A stretch of DNA of 64,000 bases. Source: a bacterium (GTDB lineage Bacteria; Chloroflexota; Anaerolineae; Caldilineales; Caldilineaceae). Positions 45,407 through 54,505 of the stretch are shown in pieces. Numbering within the stretch: position 1 is the first letter of the stretch; each line of letters opens with the position of its first letter. The stretch covers positions 1 to 64,000 of the forward strand of contig WGMT01000068.1 in NCBI GenBank assembly GCA_016124945.1, read 5' to 3'. Below the pieces are notes generated by a model. The model made no database searches. It was not told the origin of the DNA and saw nothing but the letters and a program-made list of their open reading frames with translations. The translations under genes and the position numbers were made by a program.

Positions 45407-47002
45407 ATGAGCGGCAACCAACAGTTCCAGCGGCTAAATTTCTTTGCGGGTCTCTTCACTACGGCCCAAGACTGGATCGACGAACAAGCCTATCACGTGG
45501 GGAAGGCCAAACTCACCAACCAGATTTTGCACCGGCCCGGCGTTGCCGAGGGGCTAACCGTGCGGCTGCACCCGGATTCGGAAAAAAAGCGCATGATCGT
45601 TGTCGAGCCGGGTGTGGCGTTGGATGCGCTGGGAAATGTGATCTATGTGGCCGCCCGGCAAGAAGCCCGGGTGGAAACTGGCGGCGACGCCACACAGCCG
45701 ATTAAGGTGCGGCTCAAGCTCCACGTGACCCACGAACAATATTTCACCAACGTGCAGGATCCGGAATACAGCGGTTTCACCCGCCAGGTGGAAAACGTCT
45801 GTCTCATTGCCGACCGCACTCCGGTTGCAGACGACGAAGTGGAGCTTGCCCGCATCTGGGTGGACGCTGCCGCCGCCGAGATCAAACCGAGCGACATCGA
45901 CAACACGTGCAGAAGGCCGGTCGGCGCCATTGACGCCGTTCGAGACAGGCAAACGGCCGCCCTGGCCGAGCGACTAACGCATCTGCACCAGGATCACCTG
46001 GCGCGACAACGGCGGCACAATCGCGGCCTGCACACAGTGGGCGTGCTGCACAAGATCCCCAGTGACGATGGGCAGACCAGCGAATTCAGCGTGCGCGCCA
46101 CTGGTGGCCTGTCGGTGACGGTCTGGCCGGGTGCGGCCATTGACGCAGCAGGAAACGAGATTTTCCTCGACGCGCCGCTGACGTTAGCCGTCCCCATAGT
46201 TGAGGAGGCCAAATGTGTTTACGTGGCGGTGGCCTATCAAGAGCGTATGGTGGCCTATTTGAGCAACCTGGAGCAGCACTTTACCGAGCAGGGATGCACC
46301 GCTCAGTTCCAGGTGACGGATCTTGCGCCTGACAACAAAATCTGGCTGGCGTTGGCGCGTATCAACCTCAGCGCCAACGCCACTGAGATCCGAGAGCCGG
46401 TCGATCCGCGACACCCGCAGCCCAACGAAATCGACCGCTGTGTGCGTCAATTCTCCGGCGCGGTGGCGGTGCAGCCGGCGTATCTCGATCTGGCGGTGCA
46501 ACATCGCCTGGTGCAGGTGATGCTGGCGACACGTCATCACTTTGCGGCGTTGAGTGCGCGCTTTCCCACGCCATCGCTAGAAGATGTGCGCTATGGCGCC
46601 GTCCACTTGCAGATGACGGCCACGTCCATCGATCTAGCCGCGTTATTCAATGGGCTAAATGGATTGGCATTGGTGACGCTGTCCACGGAGCGTGAACTGG
46701 TGGATCATTACCCGGCCCTCGCCTCCGAAGAGACGTTGATCGACTACAAAGACGCGATTGCAGCCTTGCGCCAGACCCTGCAACAGGATCAGGATCTTGA
46801 CGCCGTCTTTGCGGCGCAGCAGAGTGTGGCCGAAGCAGCGCTGTTGTTGTCTGAGGTCGTCTTTCCATTGCCCGTGGCCGACGCCGGTGACGATCAGACG
46901 GTGTTGACGCCGGATGCGCAAGCCAGGGTGATACTGGATGGCAGCGCTTCTGAGGCCGGGCCGCGCCGCAAAATCGTCAACTACCGGTGGGATATCGTCT
47001 GA
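45407..47002 (+). CDS. eCIS baseplate-associated protein ending in half a PKD domain
   Basis: ATG 45407 after AAAGGAG gives 531 aa. The N-terminal part has the eCIS motif RLNFFAGLFTTAQDWIDEQA, ...ILHRPGVAEGLTVRL and VEPGVALDALGNVIYV. The same pattern recurs at about 205-260 (WPGAAIDAAGNEIFL). Residues about 490-531 start a PKD fold (VADAGDDQTVLTPDAQARVI, LDGSASEAG, YRWDIV) that is cut by TGA at 47000. The missing strands are encoded in the same frame at the beginning of the next ORF. The family probably decorates the baseplate or carries fibres. Confidence 0.75.
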   Translation: MSGNQQFQRLNFFAGLFTTAQDWIDEQAYHVGKAKLTNQILHRPGVAEGLTVRLHPDSEKKRMIVVEPGVALDALGNVIYVAARQEARVETGGDATQPIKVRLKLHVTHEQYFTNVQDPEYSGFTRQVENVCLIADRTPVADDEVELARIWVDAAAAEIKPSDIDNTCRRPVGAIDAVRDRQTAALAERLTHLHQDHLARQRRHNRGLHTVGVLHKIPSDDGQTSEFSVRATGGLSVTVWPGAAIDAAGNEIFLDAPLTLAVPIVEEAKCVYVAVAYQERMVAYLSNLEQHFTEQGCTAQFQVTDLAPDNKIWLALARINLSANATEIREPVDPRHPQPNEIDRCVRQFSGAVAVQPAYLDLAVQHRLVQVMLATRHHFAALSARFPTPSLEDVRYGAVHLQMTATSIDLAALFNGLNGLALVTLSTERELVDHYPALASEETLIDYKDAIAALRQTLQQDQDLDAVFAAQQSVAEAALLLSEVVFPLPVADAGDDQTVLTPDAQARVILDGSASEAGPRRKIVNYRWDIV

Positions 47003-47032
47003 TCCCTTTTCAAGAGGGAAGGAGCCACTGTC

Positions 47033-48109
47033 ATGAGTAGATCCACTTTTCCACAAAACAGCCTCGAACCGAAGCTCGACGTCACGCTGCCACTGGGGAC
47101 ACACATCCTGCAACTGGTTGTGCGCGACGACGTTGGATCCGAGAGTGAAGCGGACACGGTGGTCGTCCACGTACTACCGCAACCACCTGAGACGAAGATC
47201 AGCCACATCACCCCCGACGAAGGGCGGCGCGGCGAAACCATCGACGCTGTGATCTATGGCAAGGGGCTGCGCGATGCCACCGCCGTCAACGTCTACCTGG
47301 GCGAAGAGGAAGACAAACGCACGAAGGTCTTCATTCGCAACGGCGGCACAGACGAAGCACTGCCGGTAGCGATCAAGCTCCCCGATCATATCCGCATGGG
47401 GCAGCGCACCTTCGAGGTATGCACGCCCCAGGGGACGGACACAGTCGCCTTCATGGTTGTACCCGGCGAAGTTGCCCAAATTCTCAAGATCCGCCCGGCG
47501 TGGGGCATGGTTGGCGTTCGTCACCCACTGGCATTGCGCATTGAGGGCGAACACTTGATGCGCGCTCGCTTAGTCGAGTTCCTGCGCGACGGAGAAGAAG
47601 ACGAAGCCATTGCGACCTCCATCCGCCACGCCACTGAGGAGTTCCTGGCTGTGGATGTGAACATTGCCGTCGATGCCGAGTTCGGCGCACGCGCCTGCCG
47701 GGTGGTGACGCCTGCCGGGGAAACCACCAGCTCGCCAGGGGTGCATTTTACTGTGCTGCCGGGATATGTGCAGATCGGGATTATGACGCTGACGGTGATT
47801 GCGTCCCTGATCCATTTCCTGGCGCCGTGGATCACGTCGACGCCATGGCCACCGGTCGTCTACCTGCTTGGCGGGCTGGGCTATCTGGTGTTGTTGGTGG
47901 CGCTCTATCTGCCCACAAAGTGGCTCTTTGCCGATACCCATACCACCTTGCGCTGGATATTGATGGGCTATGCCCTGCTGACGATTGTCCTATGGGCCGT
48001 GGCGGGGGATTGGCAGCCGCTGGCCTATGTCGGCAAAGTGGTCGAGGTATTGCTGATTGCGCTGCTGTTCGTGGAAAGCCGGCAGCCGACGTCAACAAAG
48101 CCAGGGTGA
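47033..48109 (+). CDS. TIG-domain protein with four C-terminal membrane helices (possible CIS membrane anchor)
   Basis: ATG 47033 follows GAGGGAAGGAG (358 aa). Residues about 10-47 supply the second half of a PKD domain (DVTLPLGTHILQLVVRDDVG), in the same frame as the preceding gene. Residues 50-145 and 145-245 are two IPT/TIG-type Ig folds (TKISHITPDEGRRGETIDAV; ILKIRPAWGMVG). Residues about 248-350 hold four hydrophobic helices (IGIMTLTVIASLIHFLA, VVYLLGGLGYLVLLVALYL, ILMGYALLTIVLWAVA, VVEVLLIALLFVE). As the last gene of the operon it may tether the particle to the inner membrane. Streptomyces CIS use a different membrane protein (CisA), so this is an analogy only. Confidence 0.65.
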   Translation: MSRSTFPQNSLEPKLDVTLPLGTHILQLVVRDDVGSESEADTVVVHVLPQPPETKISHITPDEGRRGETIDAVIYGKGLRDATAVNVYLGEEEDKRTKVFIRNGGTDEALPVAIKLPDHIRMGQRTFEVCTPQGTDTVAFMVVPGEVAQILKIRPAWGMVGVRHPLALRIEGEHLMRARLVEFLRDGEEDEAIATSIRHATEEFLAVDVNIAVDAEFGARACRVVTPAGETTSSPGVHFTVLPGYVQIGIMTLTVIASLIHFLAPWITSTPWPPVVYLLGGLGYLVLLVALYLPTKWLFADTHTTLRWILMGYALLTIVLWAVAGDWQPLAYVGKVVEVLLIALLFVESRQPTSTKPG

Positions 48110-48170
48110 CAAAGCCGGCAACGGAGAATTTTCAACAGTGATGGCACAGAGCGTGTGAGGAAAGGTGAAC

Positions 48171-49211
48171 ATGAACATCTTAGATGTCATCAGTTTCGTG
48201 GTAAAGCTCTTTTGTGTGTCTACCATGCTGGCTATGGGGTTGAGCGTCTCCATCGATGACATGCTCAAACCCTTTCGCAACAAGTTGGCGCTGGCGATCA
48301 TTGTGTTGGTGAACAATGTGCTGGTGCCGCTGATCGGGCTGGTGATAGTTATTTTACCGCCGGCGTTACAGGGGACGCCTTTGCAGACTGTGGTCGAAGC
48401 GATTCTTCCCCTGACCGACGGGCAGAAGATTGGATTCCTGTTGCTGCTGATGGCCTCGGGGGCGCTGCTGGGGCCGATCTTCGCCGAGATCGCAAAACTG
48501 TCGACGGATCTTGCGCGCGGGATCATGGTGACGTCGGCAGGAGCGACCACCTTGTCCATTCCACTGCTGCTTATACTGGTCGCTCCGTTTCTCAACGCCG
48601 ACAGCCTGGACGGCGCATCAATCGAACCGATTCCGGTCTTTTTGACACTGCTAAGCTACCAGCTTCTGCCACTTGCGCTGGGTATTTTCCTCAAAGAGAA
48701 ATACAGCAAAATCGCAGTATGGATGCGGCCTGTCTTTGTGCAGGCAACCACGCTCGCTTTTCTGGTGTTGGTGGCATTGCTTATCCAAATCAAAACCCCG
48801 CTTGCACACATAAAGCAACCATTCGAAGCAGTGACTGACCTTAGAGATGTGGGACAACTACTTGCCGCCCTCGGAGATATGATAGCTCTGTTGATTCCCT
48901 ATGCCGTGTTTGCCGCCATCGCCGCTTTGTTGTTGACAATCGGCAATGCCACCGGCGCCATTGTCAACAACATGGTGAAGAGCGGTCTGCCCGATCCGCC
49001 GCGGGTGGTGGCCGCTTCGACGGCGGTGCGCAACGTCAGCGCCGCGCTGATCGTGGCGGCGGAGCATCTGCACTTGCCGCAGGTAATCGGCTTCATTGTG
49101 CTCTTCTATGCGATCAGTTTGATCTTGGTTGGGGTACAGGTCAATGTTTGGGCGAATGAGGTATCCACAGCGAGGGTGGACGAAGAGACAGTTGCACCCG
49201 TTCCGACGTAA
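48171..49211 (+). CDS. BASS-family (bile acid:sodium symporter-like) transporter
   Basis: ATG 48171 (346 aa) follows GAGGAAAGG; GTG 48165 is an alternative. About nine hydrophobic helices are visible. The opening segment MNILDVISFVVKLFCVSTML, AMGLSVSIDDMLKPFRNK, and the helix-break region near GALLGPIFAEIAKLSTDLA fit BASS/arsenite-permease-like transporters. Substrates in this family are organic anions moved with sodium; the substrate here is unknown. It lies 60 bases after the injection operon and may be read through from it, but nothing links the functions. It converges on the minus-strand operon. Confidence 0.7.
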   Translation: MNILDVISFVVKLFCVSTMLAMGLSVSIDDMLKPFRNKLALAIIVLVNNVLVPLIGLVIVILPPALQGTPLQTVVEAILPLTDGQKIGFLLLLMASGALLGPIFAEIAKLSTDLARGIMVTSAGATTLSIPLLLILVAPFLNADSLDGASIEPIPVFLTLLSYQLLPLALGIFLKEKYSKIAVWMRPVFVQATTLAFLVLVALLIQIKTPLAHIKQPFEAVTDLRDVGQLLAALGDMIALLIPYAVFAAIAALLLTIGNATGAIVNNMVKSGLPDPPRVVAASTAVRNVSAALIVAAEHLHLPQVIGFIVLFYAISLILVGVQVNVWANEVSTARVDEETVAPVPT

Positions 49212-49322
49212 CGCACTGAGAAAAAAAGCAACAACGCATGCTCATTCTGATTCGTGAGACACTTCCATAGCTCGCTGCAACGAGACCAAGTAATTCTCCA
49301 AGGAACTCCCATACCCATGATC

Positions 49323-50390
49323 TCATTCGACGCTGCCCTTCTCACCCATCGCAGGCGCTTCCCATTTCGGATGGTAAAACCCTTCACCGCGCCTGAGGAA
49401 CTGCCCCAACTGTAGCCACAAAGCCTGTTCGTGTTGCAAATCTGCCGGCACCGGCAGATCGAATTCCTTTAGCAGCCGGTGGCGGTAAAAGTCGAAACTC
49501 AGGCTGATGGTCTCTTTGATGCCATACACGATTTGCACGCCCCCCTGATAGGACGCATACGCGATACTCCAGGCAACAAATGCCACAAGGCCTGGCAACC
49601 ATGCCCAATACGAGATCGCCAGGACCAGGCAGATCACGCCAAATAGGACGGCCAGAAAGGCGACGTTCAGGAGCATGTCCAGTAGCATTTTGTAGTTGGC
49701 AAGCTGAGCACCGTACTCAGCTTCCACCAGTGGACGCAGCCGTGGCCAATAGATCATGGCATCCATCCCATAGCGTTCGTAGGGATATTCCTCAAGCACG
49801 GCAAAGGCATTGCCCAACGCCGTCGGTTTGACTGACGCTTCGCGCCTGGGCAGAGTCTGCCGTGGAGACTCTTGCTCCAACCGATCATGCGCCTTTTGTA
49901 TCAGATGCGGGAATGTGGCTGCTGCAATCGCCGATTGGGTGTTGTCACCTGCCGATAGGCGCTGATCCATCGTGTCTGCTAGATACCCGGTATATTTCAC
50001 CTTTAACTCGACCAATTCTCCGTAGAGACGGCGGACGCGCCTGCGATTGCGGCGAATCGAGAACCAGAGTAGAAGCTGTTCCCAAGCGTAAGCGCCCTCA
50101 AAGAGCCGGATGATCAGTGTGTTCAAGGCCATCAGCAGCACGCCCAACAAGATCGGCAAAAGCAGGGCAGATACGGCGTCAGCCAGTATGTTGAGCAGAG
50201 AAGAGATGGTACCTGTCGCCTGTTGGTCGGCAGGGGCTACGGGGAGCACGACCAGTGGGTATGGGGCGCCGGCGAGGACAAAAAGCGCCAGCGCCCCCAG
50301 AAAGAGCGCCGAGGGCAGGTAGCCGGAGAGCAGAAACGACGTGCCCAGCCGTTCGAGAATGGTATCGATCTGGTCAGTGAGGGAGGCCAT
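49323..50390 (-). CDS. Membrane protein, last gene of the CHAT operon
   Basis: The 355-aa protein starts at ATG 50390 after AAGGATCCTT and overlaps the upstream gene by 17 bases. Hydrophobic segments are at about 25-45, 70-92, 235-256 and 260-280. A long hydrophilic, helical, Arg-rich region (about 105-230; LLLWFSIRRNRRRVRRLYGE) lies between the pairs and should be cytoplasmic. No family was recognised. As the end of a translationally coupled operon with a receptor protease, it is a plausible target or effector of that protease. Confidence 0.6.
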   Translation of the reverse strand: MASLTDQIDTILERLGTSFLLSGYLPSALFLGALALFVLAGAPYPLVVLPVAPADQQATGTISSLLNILADAVSALLLPILLGVLLMALNTLIIRLFEGAYAWEQLLLWFSIRRNRRRVRRLYGELVELKVKYTGYLADTMDQRLSAGDNTQSAIAAATFPHLIQKAHDRLEQESPRQTLPRREASVKPTALGNAFAVLEEYPYERYGMDAMIYWPRLRPLVEAEYGAQLANYKMLLDMLLNVAFLAVLFGVICLVLAISYWAWLPGLVAFVAWSIAYASYQGGVQIVYGIKETISLSFDFYRHRLLKEFDLPVPADLQHEQALWLQLGQFLRRGEGFYHPKWEAPAMGEKGSVE

Positions 50391-50976
50391 AAGGATCCTT
50401 CCGTATGCTTAGCTTGTAACCACATTGTGCACAAGCAAGGGTTTCGCTGTTCCAGTCGTAGTAAAAGGGCTCACTTGAATCACATTCAGGGCATTTTACT
50501 TTGTGCGGCGGACGCCACTGCACACGAAGATCGCGCGCTGTGTTGATGTAGTCGCCGTAGAGCCGGCTCATACTATCACCCGGAAACACTTCGCCGCGTT
50601 GGGCAGTACCTTGGGGCACAAAACGTCCGATCACCCTGTCATTCGAAACGAGGACGAGCGCACCGTCTTTGCTTTGTACCGCCCAGTCTTCCGCCGTGCC
50701 GATACCGATACGCGCTGGATCGACGGGTTCGTCACCAGGATCGCTGCCAAGGAACGCCGTCATGGGCATTGAGAACAGATTGGGGCCGGCCCACGCCAGC
50801 CACTTTTGCAAAGAGCTGACTGGGATCACTGAGAAGGTGTTGTCTTGACGTGCAACAAAGATGTGCCAGTCATCGCCGCCTTGCTGCGTGTGCAGACGAC
50901 TCATGGCGTCGGCGACCAACTCGGACTCTTCTACGCACACAAAACATTGATCGTAGTCAGTTGCCTGTAGTGGCAT
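50374..50976 (-). CDS. Soluble protein with C-terminal zinc ribbon
   Basis: The 200-aa protein starts at ATG 50976 (ribosome site GAGG). The N-terminal 150 residues are acidic and unrecognised (QCFVCVEESELVADAMSRL). They include two CBS-like strands but no clear CBS motif. The C terminus is a zinc ribbon of the CxxC...CxxC type (KCPECDSSEPFYYDWNSETL, ACAQCGYKL). It overlaps the CHAT gene by 20 bases upstream and the membrane-protein gene by 17 bases downstream, so it is an operon member and perhaps a CHAT substrate or adaptor. Confidence 0.6.
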   Translation of the reverse strand: MPLQATDYDQCFVCVEESELVADAMSRLHTQQGGDDWHIFVARQDNTFSVIPVSSLQKWLAWAGPNLFSMPMTAFLGSDPGDEPVDPARIGIGTAEDWAVQSKDGALVLVSNDRVIGRFVPQGTAQRGEVFPGDSMSRLYGDYINTARDLRVQWRPPHKVKCPECDSSEPFYYDWNSETLACAQCGYKLSIRKDPYGLPH

Positions 50977-53900
50977 GGTTGTGCCTCGCTTTAAGTGTAA
51001 AGATCTGGCCGTCGTCTCGTTGAGAGATTAGAACCGGCGCCGCCCAGTCGCGCTGACCGGCCTTGAGTTCCTCTACCATTCGCCTGCGCCCAATTGAAAC
51101 GGCGTGGTCAACCTGTCCGTGCGCCACAAGCCTTGTGTAGAATCCGTCCACGAATGCGCTAGCTGCTGCATCCTTGACGGGCCACTGCATCCCGACGACG
51201 GCGGCCACGCCACTGTTGAGAAATGTCTGGACTAAGTTGCTCTCAACGTCCGCCGTGCGGCAGGCAGCCAGAATTACCACCAGCGGCGTCTTGGCTGTGG
51301 GCAACAACTCCTCCAACCAGCGCTGAAGCAGCGCCGGGCCAATCGTGTGTAGCTCACCACGTTTGTCTTCACCCCACAACACAATCTCTCTATCCGGACG
51401 CCGTGCAGTGGGATCCGCCCCTGCATGCCCGGCAAAATGAACGACATCCCACCCGGCCTGAAGTTCCTGCACAAATAGATCGCGCAGATGCATATCCTGT
51501 GCAATCCGAACGTTCTCGCTTTCGGCGGTGATCCCGATAGACTTTGCAGCATTGGCGCCAAGCAGGTACCGCACAGAAATAGATTTTCCTCGCTGCGCAA
51601 GGCGATCTAGTTGCTGTTTTTCCTGCGCCAGATGTAGCGGCGCTATGGAATGGCCTATGGGAAGGGCCATGACGGCAAGTACCCGTACCGGCATCGATCG
51701 GGCGCGTTGAACGGAACCACGTTGGTTTTGCCGATAGCGGACAAGTGCGCAATCCTCCTGCCGGCCGAGGAAACCGATTTCCGGCGCATAGAGGAGTTCC
51801 CACGGCAGTTGATTAAGCACAGGCGCTTGGCTGAAGTCGAGGCGAATGCGCAGCCCCTGACGCTGGAACCGGCGATATTGCCGTCCTGTTGGCAGGTGTC
51901 GTGAAATCTGGTCGGCTGCACGCGAAGACAACAACGCCGTGTAGAGGGCAGCGCCCAGTTGGATCAATCTCTCTTCATTTGGTTCTTCTGTACCAAGCAT
52001 TGCGCTCTGTAGCAAAAGTGATTCGGTGGGCACTATCCGCTCGTCGACAAGCAATAGCGGCGAATCCGCCCACATTTTCTGCCTTCGGCTCAGCCGGCGG
52101 GCAAGGCGTTGCTGGAAATTGATAGCCCAGTTTGGACCTTGACTCAGGCTGATCTCCACCTGGTAATGATCGGCAACCACCAACGGTCGCACACAGACAA
52201 GGAGATCCAGGTATGGGTATCGCAGCCGTGGACGCACGAAGCTGTATAGCATCCCCCCAGATGCCATCAACATGACAACACCAAACCCTAATAACGTAGC
52301 GTAGAGTGGATGCCCCGGCTGCCAGGGAAGAGGCTGGAGAACGGTCAAGACTTGTACTGGCACAAAATCAGAGGGGTTAAGATGGCGATCGAGCGCGCGC
52401 ACTGTGAAGGTGTAGGTAAAACCGGGCTGCAACGTCCGGCTGAAGGAATTTGTGGAGACGATATCATGGGCACGCTCAGTTTTACCGGAGGCATCCGTGG
52501 CCACAAAATCGTACTCGAACTGAATGCCGCCCAGATCGCCAAGGTCGCTCCCCTCGAAGCGGTACGCAACCGTTTCTCTTTGGTAGCCGATGCCTGTACG
52601 GCGACAGGCCAGATCACACGGCTGCCCATCGATCAAAGGCTCATTCAATTGAATCTGGGGAGGATTGCCTGGATCGCGGTGATAGGTCAGCCCCGAACTC
52701 GTGCCAAACCATAAGGCGCCGTCGGCATCTTGCCCCAGGCTTAAAACACCTTTGTCGGGCAAGCCGTCTTCGGGGCCGAAGTGATTCACCACACCATCGG
52801 CGAGGATAGAGAGGCCGCGGTCGGTGCCGGCCCAGATTACGCCGGGTTTGACTTGATCTTCCACAAGGGTGTAGACAACTTCGCCCTGCAGATAGGTTTG
52901 CCAATTAGACCGTTCGGCAAACGAACGACCGGCTGGAAGTAGGCTGATCCCTTCACCTGTGCCAATCCACAAGTTTCCGGTGCTGTCTACCATGCCGGCG
53001 GTGATGTGGTTGGTCATAAGGCCGCCACTGGTGGTGGAAAGCGAGAGTGCAGTTCCGGGTTCGGGCTGAACGAGGAAAACGCCAAGGCCAAGTACACCTG
53101 CCCAGACGGAGCCCTGGTCATCGCGCCAGAGCGAGGAAATCGGTTTCTGCCAGATCTCAAGGTTAGGAGGTGAAACAACGCCGTCAGCGTGCCGGTTGTA
53201 GAGCCCCTCTGTTGTACCTATCCAGAGTGTTCCGTCTTCATCCAGCAACAGCGACTCGACGGATTGGGCGATCTGAAGTTCGTGTGTGACGGTGTCACCA
53301 CGTAGGTGATACAGGCCAGTAGCAGCGCCAACCCATACCCCGCCGTCACCGTCCTCTGTCAGTGCGCGCACGCCTGGCAGCAGTGAGTCAACGCCCTGGC
53401 GCGACCAGATACCATTTGGATCACGGACGACGACGCCGTTCCCTGTGCCCACATAGTCCCCTGTGGATGTTCCTAACAGCAGGGCGTTCACAGAGATCCC
53501 TTGCAAGGGATCCCATGGCTCCCGAACCCACCGATCCAGCGAGATGTTTGTGATACTGCCATCTGCGCCAACCCACAGCTTGCCGTCGGCATCGTAGGCG
53601 AGTGCATAGACGGCGCCGTCAATTCGCCCGTCCAGCAGTGTCCAGCTCTGTGGAATGGACTCATCGTCTTGGTTATCGACTATTTTGCTGAGACCGGCCT
53701 GTGTGCCAACCCATACGCCGCCGCTTGGATCGGCCAACAATGTCTCTACATCGGCGCTTGGCAGACCATCTTCACGGGTGTAGATTCGGTAAACGTCCAG
53801 GCCGGAAAAACGCACAACACCCGATCTGGTCGCCAACCAGGGATCACCGTCGCTATCGACGATGAGAGCGGTCAATTCTGCGCCCAAGGGTAGACCGTCC

Positions 53901-54505
53901 TCCGCGCCGATGGTTGCCATGAGGGTTCCATTTTGAAGAATTAGAAGCCTGTCGGGGGTGGCGATCCAGAGACGCCCAGCACCATCCTCCGCGAGATCAT
54001 GCACACACGGGGGGATTCCTTCTACAAGAACTGCCTGCCAGCCTTGGCCGGAGTTGTGCAGCAGGCCACAATCGCCATCCTGCAACCCAATCCAGAGTCT
54101 CTGTCCGTTCTCGGTAACCAGCAGCGCAGCAACATCATAAGCATCAACGCCCAGCGCCACTGGCCCATGCCACGCTTGCGCGACGCCGCGTTGGAAAAGA
54201 CCAGCGGCTGTGGCGGCATACAGGCTGCCGTCTGCCGTTTCAACCAGATCGTGGATCGGGTAACGGCCAGGATCACGTATGACCGCGGAGAACCGATCCC
54301 CGAAAAAGGAGTAGAGGCCGTTCCCCGTACCCGCCCAGAGTGTCCCGTCCCCAGCAACGAAGATGACCTCGACCGGCGCAGCAGGCAGCCCTGATTTTGC
54401 AGAAAATGTGTGCCACTGAATTGACTGTGCAGTCACCAGAGAAGTCCACAGCGCCAGAGCCAGGAAGAGAACTCCAAGTGGCTTAATGCACTTCCACAGT
54501 TGCAT
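50957..54505 (-). CDS. Transmembrane receptor protease: Reg_prop propellers, Y_Y_Y, TM, CHAT domain
   Basis: ATG 54505 (1182 aa) is chosen because it opens a signal sequence (MQLWKCIKPLGVLFLALALW) and has GAGGTGG upstream; an in-frame codon at 54565 lacks these. Residues about 30-640 hold a dozen or more two-component-regulator propeller repeats (DGTLWAGTGNGLYSF, DGGVWVGAATGLYHL). A Y_Y_Y Ig-like domain (about 650-750; YRFEGSDLGD) and one membrane helix (about 765-790) follow. The cytoplasmic part has a CHAT (caspase HetF/TPR) peptidase domain with HFAGHAG (His 1027) and LAACRTAD (Cys 1082). In hybrid two-component sensors these outer domains drive histidine kinases; here they drive a protease. 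The gene overlaps both neighbours. Confidence 0.85.
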   Translation of the reverse strand: MQLWKCIKPLGVLFLALALWTSLVTAQSIQWHTFSAKSGLPAAPVEVIFVAGDGTLWAGTGNGLYSFFGDRFSAVIRDPGRYPIHDLVETADGSLYAATAAGLFQRGVAQAWHGPVALGVDAYDVAALLVTENGQRLWIGLQDGDCGLLHNSGQGWQAVLVEGIPPCVHDLAEDGAGRLWIATPDRLLILQNGTLMATIGAEDGLPLGAELTALIVDSDGDPWLATRSGVVRFSGLDVYRIYTREDGLPSADVETLLADPSGGVWVGTQAGLSKIVDNQDDESIPQSWTLLDGRIDGAVYALAYDADGKLWVGADGSITNISLDRWVREPWDPLQGISVNALLLGTSTGDYVGTGNGVVVRDPNGIWSRQGVDSLLPGVRALTEDGDGGVWVGAATGLYHLRGDTVTHELQIAQSVESLLLDEDGTLWIGTTEGLYNRHADGVVSPPNLEIWQKPISSLWRDDQGSVWAGVLGLGVFLVQPEPGTALSLSTTSGGLMTNHITAGMVDSTGNLWIGTGEGISLLPAGRSFAERSNWQTYLQGEVVYTLVEDQVKPGVIWAGTDRGLSILADGVVNHFGPEDGLPDKGVLSLGQDADGALWFGTSSGLTYHRDPGNPPQIQLNEPLIDGQPCDLACRRTGIGYQRETVAYRFEGSDLGDLGGIQFEYDFVATDASGKTERAHDIVSTNSFSRTLQPGFTYTFTVRALDRHLNPSDFVPVQVLTVLQPLPWQPGHPLYATLLGFGVVMLMASGGMLYSFVRPRLRYPYLDLLVCVRPLVVADHYQVEISLSQGPNWAINFQQRLARRLSRRQKMWADSPLLLVDERIVPTESLLLQSAMLGTEEPNEERLIQLGAALYTALLSSRAADQISRHLPTGRQYRRFQRQGLRIRLDFSQAPVLNQLPWELLYAPEIGFLGRQEDCALVRYRQNQRGSVQRARSMPVRVLAVMALPIGHSIAPLHLAQEKQQLDRLAQRGKSISVRYLLGANAAKSIGITAESENVRIAQDMHLRDLFVQELQAGWDVVHFAGHAGADPTARRPDREIVLWGEDKRGELHTIGPALLQRWLEELLPTAKTPLVVILAACRTADVESNLVQTFLNSGVAAVVGMQWPVKDAAASAFVDGFYTRLVAHGQVDHAVSIGRRRMVEELKAGQRDWAAPVLISQRDDGQIFTLKARHNHATTGN

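Noticed and set aside
18711-48109. Ordinary prophage or type VI secretion system
   Set aside because: No capsid, portal, terminase, integrase or lysis cassette, and no TssJ/L/M or ClpV; the ATPase, DUF4157 and DUF4255 genes point to an eCIS-type system.
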